A stretch of 64,000 nucleotides of DNA from a virus: IMG/VR virus record IMGVR_UViG_3300033145_000849, positions 62,001 to 126,000 of that record; one strand, given 5' to 3'. Below are positions 10,608 to 20,000 of this stretch, in pieces. The notes under the pieces were generated by a model. It worked only from the letters and a program-made list of their open reading frames with translations. It did not search any database and was not told the DNA's origin. The position numbers and the translations under genes are program-made. Every line of letters starts with the position of its first letter. The stretch's first letter is position 1.

Positions 10608-13600
10608 TATTCGAGACCTCTTCTTCGTATAAGTTCTTTGATTGATTGGGTTCTATCTTCAGAGATGTTTAAATCAATTCTATTTTCAGGAAGCCCATGT
10701 AATGGAGTTACGTTAACGTTAAAGGTACGAATATTATGTCCTGTCAAGACCTCGTTTATTCTCTTCCGAACCTCGTCTGCATCCATTCCTGCACTTGCCT
10801 CAGCAGCTGCTTCTGGCAAATATGGTCTACGATCTGCCTGTCTCTGCCTATCAGGCCATAGATCATAATCATACATATTTTCCCCTTCATTTTCTACTAT
10901 CTTAAGCTTAATATCATCTAGGTCTACAGCTGGATGCCATCCTACCCAGTCAGGACCAGGCAATGCGCGACCATCTAGTTCTTCTGATAACAGCTTAGTT
11001 CTTCTATACCAATCAGGATAAGACTCTTGAGGTTGTCGGGTTTTCAGATATTCTTCCCACAGATCCTTTGTCTTTGGCATCCCCTCAGCTTCTCTTTCTC
11101 GATATAGACCTTCAATCTCAGCTTCTGCGGCCTCAACCTGTCCTTCTGATAGGAGTCCCTGGTCTATAGCTTCTCTCATGTCACTAGCATCTTGAAGTTT
11201 CCAACGTGCAAGATATAGCGATTTCTCATTCTCGGGCACCATCTTCATAATCTCTGAACGTTCTTCCATGTTAGCTTCAGAGAATGCTGTAAAGTAATCC
11301 CTCTCTCTTCTTGGAAGTGAGCGATATAGTTGAGAAAAGTTAAAGGTGAAAGGATTAATCCCAAAGAGGGTCTCTCTACGCTTCTGTTCGTATTCCTTAA
11401 TGGACCCTTCATCTTCACCAAATTGGGCAGCTCTCTTAAGCCTGGTGTATTTAACATATTTTAGGATGTCAAAATAATCTTCCAGTCCACGTTTCTTTTC
11501 TATATGTTCAGGAATACCCTCCCATCCAAGGGCATTTTTTGTAGTCTCAATGAAGGGTTTAAAGAAGTCCCTAATAGGATGACCCCAGAAAGCGCTCTGG
11601 GTACCATATAGCTGGGTAGCTTTATAGTCTTCAACAGCTGTCCTCTGATGAACTAGTTTAGAAGCTGGAGCAACAGGTGTTAGATATTCAAGAGGAGTTT
11701 CAGAGCCATGAGCCAAAGTTTCCCAATAACTTCCAACAGTTCGCTCAAACCAACCAGGTCCAGATTCTGCTTTAGCAGCTTCATTAGCATTGATTAGCAG
11801 CTGTTGTACTGGAGTCACAGCCTGGTCTCTATACTTATAGGGAGAAAATTGCTTGCGAACCTTCTTAGCTGAGACCTGACTAAGGATCTCTTTGTATTCA
11901 GTATGCTCTTCTGCTGTTAATTGCTGACGTTTTGCAGCTCCCCTAACCCGAGATAAAGCCGTCCTGTACTTATCTGTATATGGAGCTACATCAGCTAGAA
12001 TCCTAAGGCGATCTAGATCAGGGTAGTTTTCAGGTGCAACTCCTTCTAGGTTAGGGTGTAAGGCTGCGTAGCCGGTCCCAGGAAGCCTTAACTCTCCTTC
12101 AGGTACCTTGACAAAGGGGTCACCATGTAAAAAGTCAGGAGAACGCTCTCCGGGCCCAGGAAGCCATTCTGGCATTAAGTTCCTAATAGGATTATATAGG
12201 GGTGTCTGGCGCCTTCTATGTGGATAGAGACGTCTTATTAGTTCTGTAGTTCCCAGACCACCGCCCAGCTCTAAGTCCCAGTATGCTCGTTCAGCACCAT
12301 ACATCCTGCGAGCTGACTCAAGCTGCATCTCCTGAGCAAAAGTATCTGATTCTCCAGTAATAGACTCTTTAATAGCAGTCATGGTAAAGCCTGGAAGACC
12401 AACCATTTCTGTCATACGATAAATTTGTTCTCCAATAACACCTTTGGTTCCATAAGGAGAGATAGGAGCTCCTGTTCCTTCTTCTCCTAATTCTGGAATG
12501 GCAGGTCTTTGGCCAAATCTAGGTGCCATCTCCAGAACTTCTGTTCCACCAGAACCTTCTCTTGTCCATTCATCTACATGCATCAATTTGGGAGGCTTTA
12601 CTAGTCTGCCTATAGTTGCAGCAAGAAGGGGCCCAATAAACGGAACGTCTTCAAAAGCTGTACCTGTTATAGGATAAGGTCTCTCACGGTAATGTTTTTG
12701 CTCTAGTTCGTAGGTGAAGTTTTCTTTCCATAAACGATCAAATGGAGAAAGTTCTCCGTCTCCGTAGATAGACTTTTCTTTAGCTCTCGCTAACATTCTT
12801 GGATACCAGTGAGGTCTGAACCTGTCTATCCTAGTTCCTTCATAAGGGGAGTTGTGGACTAAAAACGTACCCGCTTGAAGTAGATGGTCTGGATGGTCTA
12901 TCTCAAAATCATAAACAGTATCGTTGTAATATTCATGCTTTACGTCTATTACTCTTGTATAGAGTTTATGGTTCTTCCATTGATATCCTTGTCCTGGCTT
13001 ACCAGCTGTATCAGGATTCCAACCAATTCGGTATCTGTAGCTATTCTTCCCATCTTTCTTTATGTAATTACATTTTTCTACCTTAGGAATTGTTGGGACA
13101 ATACCTTGTGATAAAAGAATAGTTTGAACAAAGTCTATAAATTGCCTACGACAAGCTGAGAGAACTTTTCTTTTTCTATCAGAATGTCCATCTCCTCTCC
13201 ATAATCCAAGCAGAAGAGCGTCATGGAACCATCTAGAAGTATTAAGAAACCACCAGGGTATCTCTTTATCGTTTGACCTATCAGATTGATAAAACAGTTC
13301 AAAAAAGACTCGGGACAGCAACGAGTTGCAAATCCTGACTATCCAACAGCCTTCGTCAGTATCTTTTTTACCCTTCTTAAATCTAACCGTAATATCAATA
13401 TCAAATAAGCTTTTTACAATATGTTTAATATCGTCAACAATCCACTTCTCATCTAACGCATGTACGGTTTCTATCATCCCAGGAAGACCGTTTTTAAACG
13501 ACAAGTTTCCTTCAGCTAGGAAATATCCGAATAACCTTCCTAATCTATGGGTCAATTCTATTTGTCGAGGAATGCCAGAGCCTCTGCTTTGCTGAAGTCG

Positions 13601-15679
13601 TTTGGTGTACCAGTTAATTTGTGCTGGCAATATCTTGTCTTCAGAAATAATAAACTGTCCAACTTTAATAAAATCCTCTAACTCAATTTGTTGAATAGGA
13701 TATTCTTGTAGTTGTAGTTGAGGTATGGGCACCTGAACGAAATCGCCTTCCTCTATCTCTCCAGCTTCTACTTCTTCTACAATCCTTTCGTCTTTAAGGA
13801 TATGGTATCCATGACTATTCTTTTCTTTCATAACAGGAAGAACATGATTTTCTGTTAGCCCTGTAGTAAGGTTCCTATCTAGACAAGTAGTAATCTGGAC
13901 GACTGTACCTTGATGAAACCTCTTATAAATTCCAAGAATTTTGTGTTTCTGGCCATCACTACCAATAGCAGTGTCTTCAAGAGAGATGTCTTTAGCTTGT
14001 TTTGATTGGCCAAATCCTGTGTAAATCTCATTAGTTGCAACGTTACATCGCCCAAACTCCCACCATTTACCTTTCTTGATGGCTACTTGCTGTTGTCCAG
14101 AATAGAGTCTTTCAAGCTCATCTGGTCTAGTACTGGGAGTTAATGCTCCAGGAATGAAAGGAGCTACTGCAGCAAGACCCAGAGCACCACCAGCTAAAGC
14201 TCTAATCTTACCAGGAGTAATATCCCCTAACATTCTAAGGAATCCACCAGTAATGGTTCTTCTTCTTTGAAGTTTAGATATTCCTCTTGCTACCTTTCCT
14301 TGCCATCCACCAAGAGTTTTAGTTGTTTGTTCTTTGATAAGGGCAAGAGTTTTAGCGTCAGCTGCACTTTCTAATGCTGGAGATATTTTTTTACCATAGA
14401 CAGCTTGACGAAAGAATTCTGATTCTGCACTAGCAGCTATAGCAGCTTGGTCACCACTAAGACCAGCTGTTCTCATCGAAACCTGTCTCATTAATCTACC
14501 AGCATAACCAACCCCAACTCCACCTAGAGTACCCATGATAGGGAAGGCTAATAGACGAGACAATTCAGTACTACCAGGGGCTACTTCTTCTTGTGCTTCT
14601 CGATAAGCATGTCCACCTGTTAGTTCAGCTAGCTTAGATATAGCTAATTGGCTTCTGGTCCATAAGGAACCAAAACCAGCAGTTATTCCTTCTGCAAATA
14701 TAGTGCTGTCTAGAAGGCTAGATTGGCGCGCTTCATAGTCTAATTGCTGATAGCCTAAAAAAGTAGCAGACCCTAGTAGTCCTAGTTTTCCAGTTATTTT
14801 TGCAACTGTCTTTAAGCCACTAGAGGGAACAACTCCAAAGCGAAGATTTTTAAGGAGAGGAACTTTTTCAAATATTGATTTAAAAGGTTCAAGTTCAAAA
14901 GGAGCTCTAGCTAACTGATTGATTCTTTCAGCTAGAGAAGTACCATATCCAGCTAGAAATCTGCCTGCTGCCTGAGTTCTACTGTGTCCTCCTGTAAATG
15001 AAATGACCTCATCAGCAAGAGTTCCTTGAGCAGTTTGAAATGGAATCCGTTGGTTAAATACTTTTCCTGCCCATGCTGCTTCTTTAGTTGCAAACTGATG
15101 GATAGTCTCTGTAGATAACTTTTCAGATAATGGACCTCCAGCTAATGAACGAGCATATCCAGCTACAAATGCTGACATAGCTCCTACTGGAGAACGAACA
15201 ACACCAGCATGACGTAGAAGAACTTCTCTACCAGTTTTACCGTAGAGGAGTTGTCCAGACTCAAAACGAAAGCCGGCTTCCATCATCTTGCTGGCATTCA
15301 TACTCTTGCCAGTTACTCTGCTTAAATGATCTAACCAACCACGACCTTGACCTGTTGCTCTAATGTCCCTGATTATGTCTGGGGAAAAATACTTATATTG
15401 GAGAGAAGGGGTCTCCAGACTAGACAGCATTTGGCTGACTTGGAAGGTTCTAAACACTCTACCGGGAGAGTATTCCTCAATACCTCTAGCTATTTGAGAA
15501 TATAGATCGAAACCTCTATAGCCAGGACGTAGCTGGGCACGGCCAAATAGAGCTAAAGCTCCTATTCCTGCGCCAAACTTAGCGAATCCAAGAGCTTGTT
15601 CTCCTGTAGAATTAGGGACTATCTGAGGACCAGAAGTCCATTCAGAGCTAGAGGTATTGTATTGATACGGATAGGCCAA
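10607..15679 (-). CDS. Tape-measure-position virion protein interrupted by a LAGLIDADG intein
   Basis: TTG start (GTAGGTG eight bases upstream). 1,690 residues; an intein occupies residues 545-943, leaving a spliced product of about 1,291 residues. The extein junction reads WWEFGR then SPYEG. The N-terminal extein has several hydrophobic, Gly/Ala-rich segments (about 35-48, 297-310, 378-395, 493-512), and the C-terminal extein is charged and largely helical-looking. It sits directly after two tail-chaperone-like genes and before the candidate polymerase, which is the usual place of the tape measure protein in contractile-tailed phages. No classical tape-measure repeat or lysozyme motif was recognised, so it could instead be an ejected internal protein. 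Coupling to the next gene is by a one-base TAGTG overlap. Confidence 0.6.
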   Translation of the reverse strand: MAYPYQYNTSSSEWTSGPQIVPNSTGEQALGFAKFGAGIGALALFGRAQLRPGYRGFDLYSQIARGIEEYSPGRVFRTFQVSQMLSSLETPSLQYKYFSPDIIRDIRATGQGRGWLDHLSRVTGKSMNASKMMEAGFRFESGQLLYGKTGREVLLRHAGVVRSPVGAMSAFVAGYARSLAGGPLSEKLSTETIHQFATKEAAWAGKVFNQRIPFQTAQGTLADEVISFTGGHSRTQAAGRFLAGYGTSLAERINQLARAPFELEPFKSIFEKVPLLKNLRFGVVPSSGLKTVAKITGKLGLLGSATFLGYQQLDYEARQSSLLDSTIFAEGITAGFGSLWTRSQLAISKLAELTGGHAYREAQEEVAPGSTELSRLLAFPIMGTLGGVGVGYAGRLMRQVSMRTAGLSGDQAAIAASAESEFFRQAVYGKKISPALESAADAKTLALIKEQTTKTLGGWQGKVARGISKLQRRRTITGGFLRMLGDITPGKIRALAGGALGLAAVAPFIPGALTPSTRPDELERLYSGQQQVAIKKGKWWEFGRCNVATNEIYTGFGQSKQAKDISLEDTAIGSDGQKHKILGIYKRFHQGTVVQITTCLDRNLTTGLTENHVLPVMKEKNSHGYHILKDERIVEEVEAGEIEEGDFVQVPIPQLQLQEYPIQQIELEDFIKVGQFIISEDKILPAQINWYTKRLQQSRGSGIPRQIELTHRLGRLFGYFLAEGNLSFKNGLPGMIETVHALDEKWIVDDIKHIVKSLFDIDITVRFKKGKKDTDEGCWIVRICNSLLSRVFFELFYQSDRSNDKEIPWWFLNTSRWFHDALLLGLWRGDGHSDRKRKVLSACRRQFIDFVQTILLSQGIVPTIPKVEKCNYIKKDGKNSYRYRIGWNPDTAGKPGQGYQWKNHKLYTRVIDVKHEYYNDTVYDFEIDHPDHLLQAGTFLVHNSPYEGTRIDRFRPHWYPRMLARAKEKSIYGDGELSPFDRLWKENFTYELEQKHYRERPYPITGTAFEDVPFIGPLLAATIGRLVKPPKLMHVDEWTREGSGGTEVLEMAPRFGQRPAIPELGEEGTGAPISPYGTKGVIGEQIYRMTEMVGLPGFTMTAIKESITGESDTFAQEMQLESARRMYGAERAYWDLELGGGLGTTELIRRLYPHRRRQTPLYNPIRNLMPEWLPGPGERSPDFLHGDPFVKVPEGELRLPGTGYAALHPNLEGVAPENYPDLDRLRILADVAPYTDKYRTALSRVRGAAKRQQLTAEEHTEYKEILSQVSAKKVRKQFSPYKYRDQAVTPVQQLLINANEAAKAESGPGWFERTVGSYWETLAHGSETPLEYLTPVAPASKLVHQRTAVEDYKATQLYGTQSAFWGHPIRDFFKPFIETTKNALGWEGIPEHIEKKRGLEDYFDILKYVKYTRLKRAAQFGEDEGSIKEYEQKRRETLFGINPFTFNFSQLYRSLPRRERDYFTAFSEANMEERSEIMKMVPENEKSLYLARWKLQDASDMREAIDQGLLSEGQVEAAEAEIEGLYREREAEGMPKTKDLWEEYLKTRQPQESYPDWYRRTKLLSEELDGRALPGPDWVGWHPAVDLDDIKLKIVENEGENMYDYDLWPDRQRQADRRPYLPEAAAEASAGMDADEVRKRINEVLTGHNIRTFNVNVTPLHGLPENRIDLNISEDRTQSIKELIRRRGLE
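12851..14047 (-). other. Intein with LAGLIDADG homing endonuclease (in tape-measure-position protein)
   Basis: 399 residues, starting at Cys545 and ending HN (943), with Ser944 as the +1 extein residue (LVHN then SPYEG). Block B-like TENH (T609, H612) and the C-terminal block FEIDHPDHLLQAGTFLVHN are present. Two LAGLIDADG-type blocks are visible: LFGYFLAEGN (about 717-726) and LLLGLWRGDGH (about 822-832). Splice residues Cys, the His before Asn, Asn and Ser are all intact, so it is predicted to be splicing-competent. The homing enzyme keeps an acidic residue in both blocks. Confidence 0.92.
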
Positions 15680-15688
15680 TCAGAACAC

Positions 15689-16558
15689 CTACTTGGGTTT
15701 ATCATGTTTCTTCTTCAGTTCTTCCAATAAATCAGCATAGATAACTTGAGCGTCCTCTACCATCTTAGCGCGATTTATATGTAAGTCTGTAGCTTCATGA
15801 CTAGAAACACCAAACACGTCGTGTTCTGCCCTCTCTTGTTCAAAGTCAATCTTATGAGTACCTGGGCCTTCTAATACTGGAGATTTGTCCCACCACTTCT
15901 TCTTACCAGAAGGAGTCTTGGGAGCAGATGCAGGAGCAGGTTGGGGAGGTGGTTTTGTAGTTTTTGCTTTTCTCTGCTGTTCCCATAATTCTCTTGGATC
16001 TACGTTTTGTAGTGGTCTTTCAGGCGGAGGCTGTTGTGGTTGTTGTTGCTCGGTTTCGTCAAGGAAAGAGAGAGGTTCCTTAAGGGCTCCTAATTGGAGT
16101 AGCTTGTCTTCTGCCTGAGCTGCTCTAATGAGCACTGTCTCGTATTCCATCTCGTATATTTCTTCTGGTTTATAAGGGAAAGCCATAGTGATAACTTTGA
16201 CTAGTTCATGAAGACCACGTACTCCATTTGCAGTTAGAACTTCTCTTGCAAGCTGTAGATCTCTGTTAAATCTTTCTACATCTTGCGGACCAGAATACTC
16301 CCAAATATTCTGAACCACTGTAGTGATAATACCTGCTTTAAAGAAAGGCATTTGGCGAACTACTGCGTCATCAGTAACACACTGTTTAAAGATTTCGTCT
16401 TCAAGTTGAGCAGCAGAAATTAGATTTCTATTGTTGTCTTGATGGTATTGTATATATTTCTTTAGAGAAAGAGGTTTCCAGGGTACAAAAAGCCCATTAG
16501 GAAAAAGAGTTCCTAAAGTAGAACCGTATTCTTTACGGGCTTCATACAGCCGATCCAT
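15689..16558 (-). CDS. Probable second tail assembly chaperone / tail protein
   Basis: 289 residues. Its ATG shares one base with the stop of the preceding gene (TAATG), so translation is coupled by termination-reinitiation. The N-terminal two thirds are helical; residues about 170-225 are rich in Gln and Pro (several PPP runs) and the end is Lys-rich. Two consecutive genes of this kind between tail tube genes and the long tape-measure-position gene are the standard place for tape measure chaperones (the lambda G/GT or T4 gp24-neighbour logic). No family motif was recognised with certainty. I found no slippery heptamer at the junction, so this looks like reinitiation rather than a frameshift fusion. 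Confidence 0.5.
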   Translation of the reverse strand: MDRLYEARKEYGSTLGTLFPNGLFVPWKPLSLKKYIQYHQDNNRNLISAAQLEDEIFKQCVTDDAVVRQMPFFKAGIITTVVQNIWEYSGPQDVERFNRDLQLAREVLTANGVRGLHELVKVITMAFPYKPEEIYEMEYETVLIRAAQAEDKLLQLGALKEPLSFLDETEQQQPQQPPPERPLQNVDPRELWEQQRKAKTTKPPPQPAPASAPKTPSGKKKWWDKSPVLEGPGTHKIDFEQERAEHDVFGVSSHEATDLHINRAKMVEDAQVIYADLLEELKKKHDKPK

Positions 16559-17007
16559 TACAGTTTAATTACTAATACACTAGCTGCTTGAGGAGATAAG
16601 AAGTTGGAATTTTGCATAATCTGTTCGGATAGAGATGGTGCAGTTCCAGCCTTTTTATTTAGATCAAGAATAGCAGGATACAAAACACATGTATTACAAA
16701 TTGTCTCTTCAAGTTTAAACTGATCCATTTCTACTTCTGGATTCTGAGACATGGTTTGTATTTTTACATACTCCGGACGAGAAAGAGGTCTAAAAATATA
16801 CATTTCTGTTGGTGAAAATCCAGAGGCAAAGATCTCTCCATACTCTGTTTTCCATAGCTCTCTCTGTTCTGTTGAAGGAACGTCAGGTAGTTTATCTAAA
16901 TGTGCAGTAAGTTCCTCTTCTACTTGTTTTTGAGCTGCTTGTTCTTTTTCTTCTTGGACTACTGGAGCTTTGGGTACCTCAGTAGTTTCTGGTGTTGGTT
17001 CGGTCAT
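16558..17007 (-). CDS. Probable tail assembly chaperone
   Basis: 149 residues, start ATG with AGGAGA seven bases upstream. The N-terminus is acidic and Gln/Glu-rich. The central segment contains EIFASGFSPTEMYIFRPLSR, resembling the small tail chaperone proteins that bind the tape measure in contractile-tailed phages. The stop overlaps the start of the next gene by one base. Function is inferred mainly from position (after tube paralogues, before the tape-measure-position gene) and size. Confidence 0.5.
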   Translation of the reverse strand: MTEPTPETTEVPKAPVVQEEKEQAAQKQVEEELTAHLDKLPDVPSTEQRELWKTEYGEIFASGFSPTEMYIFRPLSRPEYVKIQTMSQNPEVEMDQFKLEETICNTCVLYPAILDLNKKAGTAPSLSEQIMQNSNFLSPQAASVLVIKL

Positions 17008-17020
17008 GAAATTCTCCTAT

Positions 17021-17359
17021 TTAAAATTCTATATTATCCAGTCTTTCATCAAGATCTGTTTTAATTTTTGGTGGATGTTCAGGGACATAGGGTAGGTTTT
17101 TTACTGTTTGAATTTTGCCTACTCCACTGATTTCTATTTTAGTCCTTGCAGGTCCTGCAGAAAAATATTGAGGTGGCGCTGATCCCATTAAATATATTGG
17201 ATATTTATCTCTAATATTTGATAAACTCATATTACAGTGTTCCATTATGTAATGTGTTTCTTGCAACCTACCGTCTTTATGTCTATGACGGATGATTAGT
17301 TCGGCTTCATATACTTCGGGATTGTCCATTAACGATTCATATGTTTCTACTAAAGACAT
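17021..17359 (-). CDS. Small tail-tube-like / baseplate protein
   Basis: 112 residues, ATG start with AGGATAA upstream. The core segment LSNIRDKYPIYLMGSAPPQY aligns by eye with the tube gene at 19277-19978 (ITREKAPIYTMGSADPRSY) and the tube-like gene at 18185-19123. This suggests the same tube-fold family in a shortened form. In contractile tails, extra tube-like paralogues often form the hub-tube transition or terminator rings. Family relation is seen in the sequence; the precise ring is inferred. Confidence 0.5.
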   Translation of the reverse strand: MSLVETYESLMDNPEVYEAELIIRHRHKDGRLQETHYIMEHCNMSLSNIRDKYPIYLMGSAPPQYFSAGPARTKIEISGVGKIQTVKNLPYVPEHPPKIKTDLDERLDNIEF

Positions 17360-17378
17360 TGATTATCCTATACTTGCG

Positions 17379-18170
17379 TCAAGCAACACTTCTTGCTATG
17401 AATGAATATTCTTCCTGAATTGGTTCACCGTTGATAATAATCCTTTTTCCTTGGCTGGTCAAACGAACTCCAATAATTTTTTGTACAGTATGGTTGGCTG
17501 CAGCATTGGCATAGTTACCAAAGACTACATACATGTCGAAGTTATCGAATTTATTGTCATCTGTTCTACGAACCTGAGAGTTTAAACCCTGGTTGTTGAT
17601 ACTCTTGTCCCAAATCTGGTCTTCAAATATCTCTACAATATTCTCAAACATCTTGTCTTTTGGAGATTTGACATTAAAAGTAGAGTAACCTGCAAAATCA
17701 GTATAGAATTTATAGCGTTCACCAGTAGTAGCTTCTCCCTGGACTAGTCGTTCAATACCTGCCCTAGAAATTAGTTTTCCGCCACTACCATATTTTGGGC
17801 GATCTTGCCATCCTCCCTTGTTATCTTGCCAATTACTTAAAAGAGCATCGTCTCTCTTATCTTGTTTCTTTTTATCTAGGGTAGCTATTCCAGTTCTTGA
17901 TTCAATCATATGTTTATAGCGTCTTAAAACAGCCCAGAGGTATCCTTGTTCCTTGTAATTGATAGAGAAGTTTCCCTGGACAAGAACTTGACCAGTTGTA
18001 GTGTCGTCAAAGAGTTGAGAAGCATAACCATAAAGAGGCATCTTCTGTTGTGATGTTTGATATTGAAGAGACGTAATTTCATCTACCCAAACATCTCCTA
18101 CGTATAGAAACATTTGGCTACCTGAGTAGTAATCCAGGTCATATATTTCAGTGTGAATTTCTTTAGGCAA
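17379..18170 (-). CDS. Tube-like tail protein paralogue
   Basis: 263 residues. TTG start chosen because AGGAG lies eight bases upstream. Residues about 35-75 (VDEITSLQYQTSQQKMPLYG followed by a GQVLVQGNFSINY strand) look like the tube-family core (self-interacting loop then beta strands). The C-terminus (GVRLTSQGKRIIINGEPIQE) resembles the last strand block of the other paralogues. It lies within a run of four tube-like genes after the sheath. Probably a baseplate-proximal tube ring; exact role unknown. Confidence 0.45.
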   Translation of the reverse strand: MPKEIHTEIYDLDYYSGSQMFLYVGDVWVDEITSLQYQTSQQKMPLYGYASQLFDDTTTGQVLVQGNFSINYKEQGYLWAVLRRYKHMIESRTGIATLDKKKQDKRDDALLSNWQDNKGGWQDRPKYGSGGKLISRAGIERLVQGEATTGERYKFYTDFAGYSTFNVKSPKDKMFENIVEIFEDQIWDKSINNQGLNSQVRRTDDNKFDNFDMYVVFGNYANAAANHTVQKIIGVRLTSQGKRIIINGEPIQEEYSFIARSVA

Positions 18171-18184
18171 TCAGATTGCTCCTA

Positions 18185-19123
18185 TTAGAAAGGGTTCCGC
18201 CGTCTACGATAGCGTTCAAATGGACTAAGCCTTTCCTTAACGTCTAGATAGTCATCTTCAAGCAACAATGAACTAGCAGATTTTGGTTGCCATTGACTTG
18301 TTAACATACTGTTCTGATCTAGTTTTCTTTGCTTTACAAATCTCATAGGATCAAAATCCCTAGCTACAAAGGATACAACTTGTTCAGTAATGATATCTTC
18401 AATAGACATAGTTTGTCCATCAGCAACAAACTCTACTCCATATATAGTCATTCTAGAAGTACGTCCATACTCGTTAGAAAATGAAAGGATAATATCTACA
18501 GGTGGTAACTGATCCATAACAGCTGAGGTGATACCTGCATAAGCATCAAAGTCAGAAGCATGTGCTTCTAGGAATTGATATAATACATGTTCATCGAATA
18601 CCGTAAAGATAAGGGATCCGGCGATCTCTCTTGGCCCTCTTGTAAATCCTTTTGGATAAACAGACCCACAAGCCCTAACTGCCTTCTTATCTCTCATGGT
18701 AGAAAGAGAAAGAGTCTGGCATTCTGCCAACACCTTAGTAGATAGTTCTGGCAAACCTGCTCTCAGTCTCTTGACCTTCTCCTGTAGTTCTGGAAGAAGC
18801 TCTCTTAATCTAATGATTTGATTACCTAGTTTAATAATAGAAGATGATGCCCTAGAGCCTTCTGGGGTCCCTAGCTTATAGCCATCTAGAGCTACAAGAA
18901 GCCTATCTCTCTCAGCTTCTTGCGAGGCCAACAATGCTTCATTATAAGACATCTCGTCTTCTGTCTCTTGTATGATTTTTCTACTAGGTTTGCTTTTTCC
19001 ATAGGTATTGATTACTACCTTAATGTCTGCACCACTATAACTAGTATTGTTGACAAAGACGCTACCAGCTATTGGAACGAGATTTACTCCGCCTTCTCTA
19101 TTTGAACGATTGGAATCAGGCAT
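18185..19123 (-). CDS. Tube-like tail protein paralogue with inserted coiled coil
   Basis: Start set at the ATG at 19123 rather than the ATG at 19132, because the latter sits inside AAGGATG while 19123 has AAGGA at correct spacing. 312 residues. The tube-family core is clear: RGPREIAGSLIFTVFDEHVL parallels RGKRGIAGTLVFVMFDRHVM in the tube protein. NEYGRTSRMTIYGVEF with SIEDIITEQ parallels NEYGALAVMRIFGIEV with SIDDIVSEQ. An insertion at about residues 40-105 is charged and coiled-coil-like. First gene after an intergenic terminator and promoter. Likely a baseplate or tube-initiator ring. Confidence 0.55.
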   Translation of the reverse strand: MPDSNRSNREGGVNLVPIAGSVFVNNTSYSGADIKVVINTYGKSKPSRKIIQETEDEMSYNEALLASQEAERDRLLVALDGYKLGTPEGSRASSSIIKLGNQIIRLRELLPELQEKVKRLRAGLPELSTKVLAECQTLSLSTMRDKKAVRACGSVYPKGFTRGPREIAGSLIFTVFDEHVLYQFLEAHASDFDAYAGITSAVMDQLPPVDIILSFSNEYGRTSRMTIYGVEFVADGQTMSIEDIITEQVVSFVARDFDPMRFVKQRKLDQNSMLTSQWQPKSASSLLLEDDYLDVKERLSPFERYRRRRNPF

Positions 19124-19150
19124 AAATACCATCCTTAGGTACTATAGTTT

Positions 19151-19178
19151 AGATTATCCTTATCTATCATATAGTCAA
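19151..19178 (-). promoter_or_regulatory. Sigma70-like promoter candidate for the distal tail gene block
   Basis: On the minus strand TTGACT (19173-19178) is followed after 16 bases by TAATCT (19151-19156), about 20 bases before the ribosome site of the gene starting at 19123. It sits just downstream of a terminator, as expected for a separately controlled tail block. Match is by eye only. Confidence 0.5.
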
Positions 19179-19194
19179 CCTGTAAGAAATCTAT

Positions 19195-19241
19195 AGAAAA
19201 AATAATGCCACCCTAGAGTAATCGTCCGGAGTGGCATTATT
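19195..19241 (-). terminator. Rho-independent terminator after tail tube gene
   Basis: Perfect 11-bp inverted repeat AATAATGCCAC / GTGGCATTATT (19201-19211 and 19231-19241) with a 19-base loop. Read on the minus strand it is followed by a run of six T. It lies 36 bases beyond the tube stop codon. Confidence 0.8.
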
Positions 19242-19276
19242 AAACAAGTATTTGCTTTAAATATTAACTAGTTATC

Positions 19277-19978
19277 TTACGCTCCTAAACTAACCCCACC
19301 CTGACTAGCGATCTGTTCTGCAAGCTTACTTGCTACAGGAGTCCATCCAATAATACTTCTAGCCACATAAGTATGTTGCTGTTCAGACACGATGTCATCA
19401 ATAGACACACCGTAGCCTTCGTTGAGTACTTCGATTCCGAAGATTCTCATAACAGCAAGTGCTCCATACTCATTAGCAGCAGCTAACGTAACATCAAACG
19501 GAGGAATCTGATCTGTATACCAGGCTCCAGCCAGTTCTTGGTCGCTACCTACACTTGAAATTGGAGACTCTTGATTCTGCACAGTATCTGCAGCAGTAAC
19601 TCCACTTGTAGAATTTAGTGTAGCTTCCAATGATGTACCATCTCTAGTTGCAGTACTAAACTGTGGACGAATATCGTCCTTGTCAGACTGGAACTTTAGT
19701 CCTTGGTCAGGACTATATCCACCCAATGACGAAAGCATAACATGCCTATCAAACATCACGAATACTAGTGTTCCGGCAATTCCACGTTTTCCCCTAGAGT
19801 AAGAACGAGGATCTGCAGAACCCATAGTATAAATAGGGGCCTTCTCTCGAGTGATGCTATAACTGATCGCCTGTAATTCAGCGATAATCTTGTTAGCAAA
19901 CACACCCTTAATATCGACTCCCGAAAAGCTGTTATAGCTCTGGGCATAAGTTGGTGTAACATTTCCATTACTCGGCAT
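19277..19978 (-). CDS. Tail tube protein
   Basis: 233 residues, ATG with GGAGAGGG upstream. It follows the sheath gene directly, the canonical sheath-tube order of contractile-tailed phages. The protein has the compact beta-rich build of tube proteins: ITREKAPIYTMGSADPRSYS (self-assembly loop), RGIAGTLVFVMFDRHVML, and a C-terminal NEYGALAVMRIFGIEV block. A strong terminator follows, consistent with a highly expressed gene. Three downstream genes are paralogues. This one is chosen as the major tube because of its position next to the sheath and its own terminator. Confidence 0.75.
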   Translation of the reverse strand: MPSNGNVTPTYAQSYNSFSGVDIKGVFANKIIAELQAISYSITREKAPIYTMGSADPRSYSRGKRGIAGTLVFVMFDRHVMLSSLGGYSPDQGLKFQSDKDDIRPQFSTATRDGTSLEATLNSTSGVTAADTVQNQESPISSVGSDQELAGAWYTDQIPPFDVTLAAANEYGALAVMRIFGIEVLNEGYGVSIDDIVSEQQHTYVARSIIGWTPVASKLAEQIASQGGVSLGA

Positions 19979-20000
19979 TATTTACCCTCTCCTTATCCTT

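Noticed and set aside
16540-16600. Programmed frameshift joining the two tail chaperone genes
   Set aside because: No slippery heptamer seen at the junction; TAATG overlap explains coupling.
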